64,000 bases of DNA, taken from the NCBI RefSeq assembly GCF_018446385.1, contig NW_024589857.1, positions 806,001-870,000 on the forward strand, in the 5' to 3' direction. A model generated the notes under the pieces. The model saw only the letters and a program-made list of their open reading frames with translations. It searched no databases and had not been told where the DNA came from. Below are positions 39,528-49,886 of the stretch, one piece after another. Each line of letters opens with the position of its first letter. Positions within the stretch are counted from its first letter, which is position 1. Source of the stretch: Zingiber officinale. Its lineage: Eukaryota > Streptophyta > Magnoliopsida > Zingiberales > Zingiberaceae. The translations under genes were made by a program, and so were the position numbers.

Positions 39528-40668
39528 AATACAACATACGTTTTCCCCTATATGAAAACAATATTCAGAATTTTGTATAAATAAAATATTAGAACTTAAA
39601 ATGAAATGATTTACCATTCGTTGATACTAGGAAACGTCAGTTGCAACTTTCCTGCATAACCGATATGAAAAACATAATTGACAATATACATAATTGATAA
39701 TAGATGACGGTATAACACAGAAACAAAACAAAGATTCAAATATTTACAATCCTTAAAAAAGGAAAAAAAAAACTACAGCTTTATAATAAGAGATGTTGAG
39801 TATATTTTGTGCTATGGCATAGAACCAGTACAATAGTTGTTCCATGTTAATTCTTGTTACCTCACAAGAAGCCTGTGTTAAAGCAAAGTATCTTTCAGAT
39901 TTGTGAAGTGAGATTTCAGCTTACCAAAATTTCTAGGAGAAGTTGATGTGGCAGAGTAAGTAATATCTAAGGCGATATAATTACAGAATAAGTTCCACAA
40001 AGAGTTATGCAGAATTAATTTGTGTTGTTGGTAATTATTCAGTTTGAAGCATTCAATAAATGCAAGACATGATAATTTAAACAAGTTCATTCCATGCCTC
40101 TCTGAAGCATTCGTTTATGCAATTTTAATATGTTGAACAAGCTCAAGTCGCCTCTAATAAGATGAAAGGCCTCTAATGTGTTGAACAAGCTCAAGTCGCC
40201 TCCAATAAGATGAAAGTCAAATATCCATTTGAAACTTATGAGAGACCGTGAAAGCTTCGATCGAAAAGATTAAGACCTAACCGAGACACTAGCAAAGGGA
40301 GGGGAGCTTGAAGTGAATGCCTTGGAATCTCGCCTCCGATTAGTCTCACTTAGGGCACAGGGACTGGGCGAGGGGGTCTCTGCGGTGAGCTAGGGCACAG
40401 CGTCGGGAGGAAGTCGGGAGCAAGAGGATTTGCGGCGAGTCGGGAGGAAGAGGAAGACGTGGCGATTTAGGGCAGTGTCAGGAGGAAGCGGAAGATGCGG
40501 CTTGAGGAAAATGAGGCGGCGATTTAGGGCAACGTCGGGAGGAAGGGGAAGATACTGCGAGAGGAAAATGAGGGTTGTCTCGTGGCAAGAAGGGAATAGA
40601 AATGCTTGACACGGACTTGCCACGAGGGCAGAGTCCGCAGCGGTCCGCACGCTATTGTCTGCAACGTA

Positions 40669-40670
<2 letters not shown>
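39528..40670. other. Intergenic DNA with a 40-bp duplication and a purine-rich block
   Basis: 40131-40216 holds two direct copies starting TGTTGAACAAGCTCAAGTCG. 40390-40570 is purine-rich with repeated GTCGGGAGGAAG and GGCGATTTAGGGCA words. No gene recognised. Confidence 0.5.
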
Positions 40671-40707
<37 letters not shown>

Positions 40708-40736
40708 ACATATATATATACACACACACACACACA
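40671..40736. repeat. AT/AC microsatellite
   Basis: About 17 AT dinucleotides, a short interruption, five TA dinucleotides and eight CA dinucleotides. Confidence 0.95.
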
Positions 40737-41440
40737 ATTGGCTTGAACGACCGGCCGAGACATGTTCATCAGAAGGTATTCTTAACAACATATGTGGCCA
40801 ATATAAATAATCGGTCGAAATACACTTAACAGATGATATTCTTATTATATATGCGACCGGGTTAAAGGACCGGTTGGAAGTATGGTAACCTGACAAATTT
40901 GGCGGGAAATATCTTCTAAAGGTTCTTCAGTTATAATGACGTGTTCCTATGCATACCTTATCACAAATACAAGTCACAAATGACAAAAGAGATATATCTG
41001 AGGTACAAAAAAGATTCCTTAAAAAATTATTGCACGAAGTATAGAAGATGACTTCATCTCCTAACAAATCCTAACGAACCGGGGACTACTTCACGACTAT
41101 GGAGGTCACATGAGGTAGTATAAAAGAGGGATCCTCTCCGTTGGCTAGGTACGCAAGTTCTAGCATCTAAACTCTGTTACAAAGTACTTCAGTTACTGCT
41201 ATTCTTCTTTTTCTTCTTCTTCCACCTTTAAGAGAGAAACTGACTTGAGCGTCAGAGGATCTAGCCAGGGATCCCCATTCCGGTCTTAGGTCACTAACGT
41301 TTTGTTGGTTTGTCTCACTGCACGCAGGATCGTGGAGAGATTCTTTTAGGTCTCTAAGAGATTATCTTCATGAAGGATCATCGTTCAACGGAGCCAGTGC
41401 ACACTTCGTAGATTTCAGATAGGGTCAGTTCATAATTGCA
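40737..41440 (+). mobile_element. Gypsy-type LTR fragment (fossil)
   Basis: Contains a TATAAAAGAGGG box at about 41120, a CTTCTTCTTCCACC tract and then CTGACTTGAGCGTCAGAGGA near 41240, the standard arrangement of Gypsy LTR promoter and leader. No internal region follows. Broken, ends approximate. Confidence 0.5.
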
Positions 41441-42125
41441 TATGTAGAGATAATCAGAAGTTATAATCCAATCACAAATTCTCTCATACTATGAATTGTA
41501 TTACGGACATTCAATAAATGAGTTTAAAACTATTTAAACATATAATATGTACTCAAATAGTGAATCTATATTTATCAAATAAATAGTAAAACCATAAGGT
41601 GATTGTCTTAGAACATCCCTCAAAATCTAACATTAAGTCATTGACTCACCTGGACTTTCATGTCTGACTTCCACGATTTACTAAAACTTCCTTGCTTAGC
41701 CGCGACTAGGGCTTTCTTGGTTGAGTAAACAACTTGCATACTTGTCAATTTATCAGATCACGCCAAGACTTAACTTGAACCTTTACAACATCAAAACTCA
41801 CGTTCGATTCTGGTGCATCCTGCACTAACATATGTGTCTTAATTATGTATTTCTCAAGTTATTGTTGATACAAAATTTAATGGAGAGTGACCTTATATAT
41901 TTTTTTTATGTGTATCAAAGAGAGAGAGTGATCTTAAGTTAGAAATATTTAAAATCTTCTAACTTTGGTATAAAATCTAATTTAAGAAAATTATCAAATA
42001 TTAAAAAAAATGAGGAAGATTATATTTTTAAAATTAATGAAGCAAAGCAGCTCCGGATTTACAGTTCCTCAATGGCCCGTGTATCGAAGAGAGGCAGAAT
42101 TAAGAGATTATGCCCATGAAGATTA
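41441..42125. other. Repeat-derived intergenic DNA
   Basis: 41640-41780 shares TGACTCACCTGGACTTTC and TAGCCGCGACTAGG words with the LTR remnants further left. The rest is AT-rich. No gene. Confidence 0.35.
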
Positions 42126-42198
42126 GCCTTGTAGCATGAACATTAGTTGTTTCCCCTACAAGTGTTCTCGGGCAATGGACTGAGGAATTGAAAACTAA

Positions 42199-42414
42199 GG
42201 GGTTGCTTGTTTGGGGGGGGTTTGGAATGAGAATGGAATGAAACTTGTGCTTGGTTTGGGGAAATGAAGGTGGGACCCACGGATTCATTCCTCTAAATAG
42301 AGGAATGAGCCATTCCTGAGTAATGTGAGGGGTATGGGTATTATTCCCATTTCATTAATATTTGCAATCATTCTCATATCCTTTCCCATTCCCTTACCCG
42401 AACCAAGCGCCTCC
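42199..42414. mobile_element. Tourist-like MITE (PIF/Harbinger)
   Basis: 216 bp with imperfect terminal inverted repeats GGGGTTGCTTGTTTGG and, from the other end, GGAGGCGCTTGGTTCGG. Flanked by the 3-bp duplication TAA (42196-42198 and 42415-42417). The interior has GGAATGAGAATGGAATGA in both orientations, usual for this class. Inserted in the helicase fragment. Confidence 0.8.
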
Positions 42415-42441
42415 TAAAGTTACATGCAATGCTAATTTGTC

Positions 42442-42612
42442 GAGCACGGATCCTCTGGACCATAAAGTGTGATCCAGAGGATGGACCAACTCATTCATAG
42501 GTGAGGTTCTATGGATCTCAGCTGTTATATAGGTAGAATCCATGAAATACCACCTATGAATCACCCCTGGTCCAAGAGCGAATCAGGATTACGGTCCAGA
42601 GGATCTGGACTG
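42442..42612. mobile_element. Mutator-type MITE with perfect 9-bp duplication
   Basis: 171 bp. Inverted ends are GAGCACGGATCCTCTGGACC and, reversed from the right, CAGTCCAGATCCTCTGGACC (16 of 20 match). Flanked by TAATTTGTC at 42433-42441 and 42613-42621, the 9-bp duplication expected of Mutator elements. Inserted into an exon-like stretch of the helicase fragment. Confidence 0.85.
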
Positions 42613-42670
42613 TAATTTGTCAGTTTTGGTCTATCATGAAAGTAATAGAACGAAAGACGGCCACGAACTT

Positions 42671-42802
42671 GCAAAATATGATGTTGTTCTTACTACATAT
42701 TCTATTGTAAGCATGGAAGTTCCTAAGCAACCACTTGCAAAATATGATGTTGTTCTGACTACATATTCTATTGTAAGCATGGAAGTTCCTAAGCAGCCAC
42801 TT
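42671..42802 (+). repeat. 66-bp in-frame tandem duplication in the helicase fragment
   Basis: Units 42671-42736 and 42737-42802 each encode AKYDVVLTTYSIVSMEVPKQPL. They differ at about two bases, so the duplication is recent compared with the decay of the fragment. Confidence 0.92.
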
Positions 42803-42894
42803 GCTTGATACAGATGATGAGAGATGAAATTATGATGGCCACATGGAAAGTATGGTTGATAAGAAATGAAAGGAGACTTTGAGTGTCGATTAAC

Positions 42895-43800
42895 AAAGGA
42901 AATATAGGGATCGATCTACCGATTAAGGTGATCCGTCGATCGATCATTAAATGATCTTAATTACATAAAGATTAAATCTCAGCAAAGAAGGAAGGGAGTG
43001 TGTTCCATCAACCGACAGGGAGATCAGTCGATCAAATAGATTAGTCGACCGAATGACTTTTCACTCGACTGAATGCAACTTATATAAAGGTCTTGAGATC
43101 TGAGTCGAGCGACCCCACGGGTCATCCGAGTTGGTATGTGGCAGTAGTTGCCATAATGAGGTCTCAGGGTCGAGCTTCGGGGCAGCGGGGGAATAAATCC
43201 CCTATCCTCGTATTACACTCTGGCTGCCACATGTCCGCTTGGATGCTGTGATTTACCTCCCTCGTGATGACCTTGGGTCGGGTGCGGCGGGGACGCTGGG
43301 GGGAAGCGTTTCACCTTTTGCCACAATTGAGATCTGAGTCAAGCGATCTATTTTTTCTATGCAATCCTATGTTATATTCTGTTCGTGCTTCTATTGTTCT
43401 ACGCTTCAACTTCACGTGCAAACTGCTATGTCGAGAAGTGCCAATAAACTTAATCATCTATTTTTTGTCAGTATACTTTACACTTTGCATTTTAGCTTGC
43501 ATTATTTACAAGAAGATAGTAGTATGTTATTATCATTTTTTTTTCATTATACGAGTTGTTTCTTTCTGAAGATTTCGGCAAGAAAGATTATAGTGAATTG
43601 TCCAACAGTGCGATCAAGATCGCGGATCTTGGAGTAAGAGTTGCCACAAGCTCCGAATCAAATAACTAAACTTGTCTATCTTTTATTACTTTATATTTTT
43701 GTTGCTACTTTGATATTTATTTTAAAAATCAATAAAAAAGAAAAGTTTTTAAACTAATAATATTCACCCCTCCAATCGTCTCTACTCGATCCTCTAATCT
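42895..43800 (+). mobile_element. LTR-like fragment interrupted by a SINE (fossil)
   Basis: GATCGATC words, a TATATAAAGG box near 43082 and a terminal CACCCCTCCAATCGTCTCTA resemble the LTRs of the Copia elements in this window. The SINE at 43113-43326 lies inside it. Broken, with uncertain ends. Confidence 0.35.
43113..43326 (+). mobile_element. tRNA-derived SINE with 20-bp target duplication
   Basis: 214 bp flanked by TTGAGATCTGAGTCRAGCGA at 43093-43112 and 43327-43346 (one difference). The head has a box A-like TTGGTATGTGG at 43131-43141 and a box B-like GGGTCGAGC at 43167-43175, spaced as in RNA polymerase III promoters. The 3' part runs GATTTACCTCCCTCGTGATG to TTTCACCTTTTGCCACAA and is shared with 50762-50870. 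There is no poly-A; the tail ends CCACAA. Confidence 0.75.
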
Positions 43801-45337
43801 ATTAATTTTTGAAAACACTTAGAGTATTTTAGATGAAGTATTATTTTCAAAAAAATTTAAGTATTTTAGAAAAAAAGGTTAAATACTAGAATAATTTTCA
43901 TAAAAAATATTCAAAAGATTTTTCAAACTTTTAAAGAATTTTTAAGGATTTTTTTTAAAAAAAATCAAATCATTTAGGAAGAATCCATTTGAAAGATTTT
44001 TCTACCCATATTTATTAAAGATTTTTTTTGGAAAAAAATTATTTTAAAGTTTTGACAACATGATTTTTTAAATATTTTTCATAATTTTAAAGATTTGTAA
44101 AATTAATTTTGAAATAATTTTAAAAATTATGTTTGATATTTCAGACTCCCTTCAACTTGACACAGTCTGAATCATTATTAATTACAAGGAAAATTTCCTA
44201 TGTGTCTTTAGGGTAATACAAATAAAAAAACACCTAAATTATTTTTCAAGAACTTTTAGAATGTTTTCAGTCATTTTTAAAAGTATTTTTTTAAACCCAT
44301 GTTTAGGAATTTTTAAAATATTTTTGTTAAAGAAAACATGTATTTGTATAGTAATTTCCAAAAAAAAATCACAAGGATTTTAAAAATTTAAGTTGAAACT
44401 ATTTTATTAAAAGATTAAAGATAAATTTTTGGGATATTTTCTAAAATATTTTATGTGATTAAATTTATCTTTCAAATGAGGCTCCTCCTTAAATTGATAA
44501 TTCCTTAAAAAATCTTTATTAACCACCTATATGTCTAAGGATCTAGAAGTTTATAGTTGACCTAAAGGATCTAGACAGTGTTAGTCTACATTCATTTTTC
44601 AAAAGTGTATATTTTTGAAAACCATACAAGTAATTACAATCATGAATTAATTTTCTTTTATTATTATCTCAACCATTCTAGATTTTCAAATATAGTAATC
44701 TTATTATTTTCTACACTACTTCCATATGAGTTCTTACGATCATTCATCTACTACGTTCTCGCATTGTTGTTGTACTACTACTTGAGTACATCCGACCGCT
44801 ACCGACAAACCAACGTCAACACTTGAGCTTACATATTTCGACATCCTTATGTTGGGTAACGCTTTCAAGTTATTTACATTACTACTTACAGAAAGTGTAG
44901 ATTGTTACATTTCTTTCTCTTCATTCTTTGAATTTGATTTTTTATTAGTGGATTATATGTCGGAAATGTCCAAGGGGTCTTAGTCTTGAAATAGGAGTTG
45001 TTGAAGGTTCCAAATCAAGTAAAATCGACCATATTTCTTTTTTAATCTTTTCTTATTTAGTTTATTTTTTCGCTGCACACTCATTTTAAAAAAGTTGAAA
45101 TAGAAACGTTTTTGAAAACGCAAGAAAGATGAGCATCCTTTTGAATTCCCCCTCCCCCCCCAAAAAAATAGGTAATTTTGTAGTTAAATTTAATGACACA
45201 TTTAGATTTATCAAATGTGAAATAGATTTTACCTCGGGCACCATGCAATGGTAAACGGTAAGATAGATAACTCAAATAATGAGGGTTCAATTTTCATGCT
45301 GGACATTCTCGAATGTATGTGGTGCTCGACCTATTAA
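43801..45337. other. Very AT-rich intergenic DNA
   Basis: 43800-44500 is dominated by AATTTTTAAAGATTTT-like words, probably decayed retroelement interior. 44560-45080 may include another LTR piece. No gene seen. Confidence 0.4.
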
Positions 45338-45871
45338 TAGAGATGATAATTTTTCCTATGGATTCAAGACCCTATGGAAAAAATTCGAAACAGGAGTTCA
45401 AGGAGTCTTTTAAGGTATGAGTTTAGCTTTACGTTCAAAGATTTTTCAAATATCCATAGTTTAATGGAGATGAGTATAAGGATGTTATCATCATCTTTGA
45501 TCTCACCCTACTACTATTACTACTACTAATAATAATAATAATAATAATAGAATTTAATCTTTTCTATTTATTAAACCATTATTAATATTATGATATATTA
45601 TGATTTAATTAATATTAGTATTTATATATAATTGGATTCTTCTATTAATATTTTAATGAAAAGGGTTAAAAAAAAGTATCTTTTTTTGCTACAAAGAATA
45701 TTTGAAGTATCGATAGGGACAAGATGGAGATTTAATCCGTGTAGGATCAAGAATTCGCCAATTAGATATAATTAGGGATGGGGACGGGATGAAGGCAGGA
45801 ATATAATTCAAGGATGAAAATAGAGATGGAGATGATAAACATGACTCTATCCCACCTTATTGTCATCTCTA
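45338..45871. mobile_element. hAT-like MITE
   Basis: The left end TAGAGATGATAATTTTTCC and, from the right, TAGAGATGACAATAAGG form terminal inverted repeats like those of the widespread plant hAT MITEs. GATGGAGATG-type words occur in the interior, together with an ATA-repeat core (about 45520-45550). The 8-bp flanks match only partly. Confidence 0.6.
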
Positions 45872-47030
45872 TCGACTGATGACATTGACTGTCAAGGCCA
45901 TGAACATCTGAGGTTTTTTGAATTTTTCAGGATGGTCAATCAAAAATTTTCATGAGACTGATCAGATCGTAAAAGTGGAACGGCAAACGAAAATTTTCTA
46001 AAAAACAAAAGGAACCCGATTTTATATTTCTGGCAACCCAACTAATGTCGAAAATAACAAGGTAAATTCAAAATAAAACTAATTCACATTCAAACAATTT
46101 TAACCGACTTGGATCTAAAACACAAGTAACAGCCATATTTTCGGCACAACAATAATTATTACCATATTAATCAATTTCATTTTAAAAAAAGTATTTGATT
46201 ATCTAGTATATTATCGATAAAAAATATTATATTTTAAAAAAAATTATAACAACCATTGTATTTTTTATATCTAAAATATTTTAATTTTAATATTATTATA
46301 ATAATTAGTTAATTACAAATTGTCTATCTTCAAAATTAATTAGATGATATTTAGACACATGAATTATTAAAAAAAATAATATAACTTAATAAAAGTATTA
46401 TATATAGAATATTTGTATATTAAAAAACTTTAATAATTTAATCAATAGTATTTAAGCTTATCAATATTATATAACTGGACTATGGACTCCTTCAAATGGT
46501 TAATATTCTTAAATTCTCTTCTCACGAAGGAAAAATTCCTTATAACACACCATAGCTAGATTCAAACTTGTAACACGCCATGGCTAGATTCGAAGTTTAG
46601 ATGTCTTAATTATCCGTCAGAGGGCTAACCATTACATCGCTGACATAAATAATTTACTTGATTATGATTTTATTTATTTATGTTGATATAAATAATACGA
46701 TGCACTTAAAATACGATTAACACCAACATCAATCGTATTTGTGTCGAATTCTGTTTTTTTTTGACCAAGCATCAGGCGATGAGAGATAACAGCACAATGC
46801 CTACATGATCCATTCGACTGACACAGAAACAAGCACCAAATCAAGAGAGTTGTATATATAGAACTTCAATGAGAGGTTAGATTATTTTCTGTATACAAGT
46901 TGACAAATCAGCAACATGTGATTAATCACTACTGTCTAGTGAATACACAAAAAGGATGATATTACAACAGTGTGACTGGAAATAGATAAATATGTCGATC
47001 TTCGAAGATGATTGATTGCATCAACCTTAA
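45872..47030. other. Intergenic; SINE-like head near 46540-46650
   Basis: 46180-46480 is AT-rich. On the minus strand 46650-46540 reads GATGTAATGGTTAGCCCTCT and then CTTCGAATCTAG, which look like box A and box B of a tRNA-derived SINE, but no tail or flanking repeat is clear. 46740-47030 is the 3' flank of the acetyltransferase gene. Confidence 0.35.
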
Positions 47031-47610
47031 TTATACGCACTCTAATGCAGAATTCTCTGCGCCAGGGATCCTCTCGTTTCGAGTAACTAGAAGAGTGTTT
47101 GCTTCTTTACATTTAGGCCATCTTCGCATATGCCTATCCTCGTTCCTCCATAGTTTGGATGCCAACATCCTTATAAGACCCCTAAAATAAGCTGCTACTG
47201 CTGCCACGATATTCCTGAATGGAAAGGATGGCAGTGATCCATCATTGAGCAAGCATGAAGAATAGAATAGAACAAGAAAATAAATCAGTAAATTTTTGAT
47301 GTAATAGAATGCTTATTGTCATGTTTATCAGAGAATCAGATGAGAATTAACTTTGACAAAATCGGCAGTCAGTGTGTTGTGGTACTACTGGGAGAGTCAG
47401 TTGATCAAAACCAGGATACACAGACACATGGATCAGTCTCAAAGGAAATAGCAGAAACAAAAAACAAGTGAAAAGATGTTAGGTTTGAGTCATGAAATAT
47501 CAAACAAGAGAGAAGTCGGATATATAGTTTAAAACTCCATTAGTCTATGTTAACTCGAACTTGTGTATAAACAACTAGCAACAGAATGGTTCGTGTTGGA
47601 TGCAAGAAAA

Positions 47611-47648
<38 letters not shown>

Positions 47649-49886
47649 AATTTGTTCAACATGACGACAAAAGAGTTCAAATTTGGGACATCAGCCTGAA
47701 GTATTAGATTTACTAAGACCTAGCCAGCATATGGATTGAGGAACTGCTTTACCAGAGTCTAGTGATTTGATTTGCTAAACAACCTAGGGCTCCATGCTCC
47801 AGTATGGTGACGATTGAAGATTAAGGCTTGTGTATAAACAACTAGCATCAGTATGGTTCGTGTTGGATGCAAGAAAACTTATATATATATAGACAAATTT
47901 GTTCAACATCACAACAAAAGAGTCCAAATTTGGGACATCAGCCTGAAGTATTAGCTTTACTAAGACCCAGCCAGTATATGGATCGAGGAACTGCTTTACC
48001 AGAGTCTCGTGATTTGATTTGCTAAACAATCTAGGGCTCCATGCCCCAGTATGGTGACGATTGAAGATTAAGGCTCGTGCCATAACTTTCCCCCATTTTT
48101 TCTTCCTCATTCTTCATCTTCCACTTTTTTCTTTGTCCTACACTCCCCTGCTTCCTCAATCTTCGTCCTCCACTTTATTCTTCTTCCTGGTTTCTCCCCT
48201 TGCATGGGAGATTGATAATTTCAGCTTGTCAGGCGCGTACTTCATAATGTTATATCATGTTGAAACAGGTACGGGAAAGGGAAATGCTGAGTTCGAGCTT
48301 CATAGTCCATTAGTTTAGCTAGAATTAAGATAGCTTAATCAGAACTAGGTACCAGACTTAAGATGGTTTGGACAAATATGAAAGTATCCTCCTTTCTGAA
48401 GGTTATTATTTTTTCCCTTCGTATTACTCATAAATTGAAAATAATGAGTTTTCAGTCTGTAATCTCAAATTGACATATCGATATAGATAAAACTTAAATC
48501 TGATTAATTTGAGATCCAGCTTCCAGTGGGCATCAGCAAGGATCGAATATTTCATGTGTCTTCTGGGTTAACTATTTGCAGTGCCAAGCTGATATAAAAT
48601 GGACTTGAGTAATATATATCTCACACATATTTTACGATATATACTAATATAACATCTTTAGTCTTTCCCTGATTGTTATTTGTTTATTTTGATTTAATTC
48701 AAGGTGGAGTGGTGCATTTAATTTAGAGAATCCACATTGAACCTATACAAAACAACAATAAAGATTGTTTATTGAGAGAAACTGAAATAGTAATTTGGAG
48801 AAACAACATAGAAACTGAACTGAGTTGATCATGTAGGCATTCTAGAAAATCAGAAAACTTAGTGTAGGTAATTTTTTCTGCAAATCAAATCAAAGCATGT
48901 GCAATTCTAAATATAGGTAACAAGATCTGAAAAAAGAAAAGGTACTTACAAGGGAGTGCAGGGAGAATGGCTTCCATTCACATAATATACTAACAAATAG
49001 GAATTATAATGCTGCCCATTGATGTAGTAAAACTTTTGCAATCGTCTCATGAGCTTAAACGACATCTTCTCATAGAAATTTATTGCTGCCAAATTGTAGG
49101 AAATGACATGCAAATATACTGCTCTGCAACTAATGATGCTGGAAGCATATTTAATTACCTTTTGTATAAGTGAAGTTGCTGTAACATGCTAAAAGGAATT
49201 AGCAAAACTGCTATTGAGTAAAGAAAAACAATCAATGAATGTAGAGAAAGTATGGACCTATGCCATGGTTTCTATAATGTTCTACCACACCAAGCGTTAA
49301 AATATAGACTAGTGTTGCATCTTTCCTTGAAGCATTATATTGAATCAAATCTGCAATCTGCAGAACCAAAATAGTAAGTATAAGGCATTTTTGAGGACCA
49401 CTTGTTAAAGCCTTGAAAGATAAAAATAAAAATCGATGTTCAAAACACCTCGCTTTCTTTTGCCAAGACTAGACGAGTAGTGACAAAGCCAATAAGTTCA
49501 CCATTACGGCCATCAGACCTGCAAACGTCAACAGCAGCCCAAGATACTATTCCATGGCCACGTACAACATTGAGGAAGAACTCTCTCTCATACCTGCAAA
49601 CATAGAGAAAAGTTCTCCAGATATTCATAAACTATAATGGCAACTTTATGTTAATAAATTCTCCAGGAATAATCTGACACGTCAAATAATGAAAATATCA
49701 ATATCATATTAACAAAATTACATCAAACACCAAATATGTGGACAAATTGATAAAACCGTAACACAAATGCAAGGAATACCTTATAGGAAATAAGGAAACA
49801 TGGATCTGCTCAAGAGCTTCAAGATCAGAAGGTAATATAGGCCTATATATAATGGTGGGTCTGTGAGCACTTCTTGGTTCTAACAT
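47031..49886 (-). CDS. MCC1: GNAT-family N-acetyltransferase, MCC1-like
   Basis: GCN5-related N-acetyltransferase like Arabidopsis MCC1, which affects histone H3 acetylation and meiotic crossovers; the family also resembles NAA60-type Golgi N-terminal acetyltransferases. Coding exons: 49886-49780, 49593-49449, 49357-49258, 49178-48950, 47214-47031. They close to 254 residues. It starts MLEPRSAHRPTIIYRPILPS. It then has LEQIHVSLFPIRYEREFFLNVV, SWAAVD and ELIGFVTTRLVLAKESE. The acetyl-CoA loop is LTLGVVEHYRNHGIATSLI (R-N-H-G-I-A fits R-x-x-G-x-A). After that come AVYLHVISYNLAAINFYEKMSF and a C-terminal ASKLW segment, as in MCC1. The ATG at 49886 is the first in frame after an upstream stop. The last intron (1.7 kb) contains a tandem duplication. 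Confidence 0.9.
47560..48073. repeat. Tandem duplication of about 250 bp with TA microsatellite
   Basis: Copy 1 is 47560-47826 and copy 2 is 47827-48073, both from CTTGTGTATAAACAACTAGC to GACGATTGAAGATTAAGG. They differ by roughly a dozen substitutions and by the length of an internal TA run (47613-47644 against a short run near 47882). It lies in the last intron of the MCC1-like gene. Confidence 0.93.

Larger units (their letters stand above)
42126..42890 (+). pseudogene. SNF2-family helicase fragment (CHR28-like), split by two MITEs
   Basis: Piece of a SNF2/RAD5-like helicase gene. Before the first MITE it reads TLVVSPTSVLGQWTEELKT (about 42138-42195). Between the MITEs it reads VTCNANL. 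After the second it reads SVLVYHESNRTKDGHELAKYDVVLTTYSIVSMEVPKQPLA, matching the block after helicase motif I of CHR28-type proteins. Removing the two elements together with one copy of each duplication restores one continuous frame across the insertion sites. Other lesions are a TGA just before TLVV, where the family has Gly, a 66-bp in-frame duplication, and a +1 shift after the second PLA. No other exon of the gene is in the window, so it is a captured or duplicated fragment. Confidence 0.8.

Noticed and set aside
39780-40100. Possible exon near 39.9 kb
   Set aside because: A 70-codon frame with no recognisable motif, start context or splice partners.
40390-40896. 168-codon minus-strand frame
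   Set aside because: It runs through the AT/AC microsatellite and the purine-rich repeat block; low-complexity composition, no domain.
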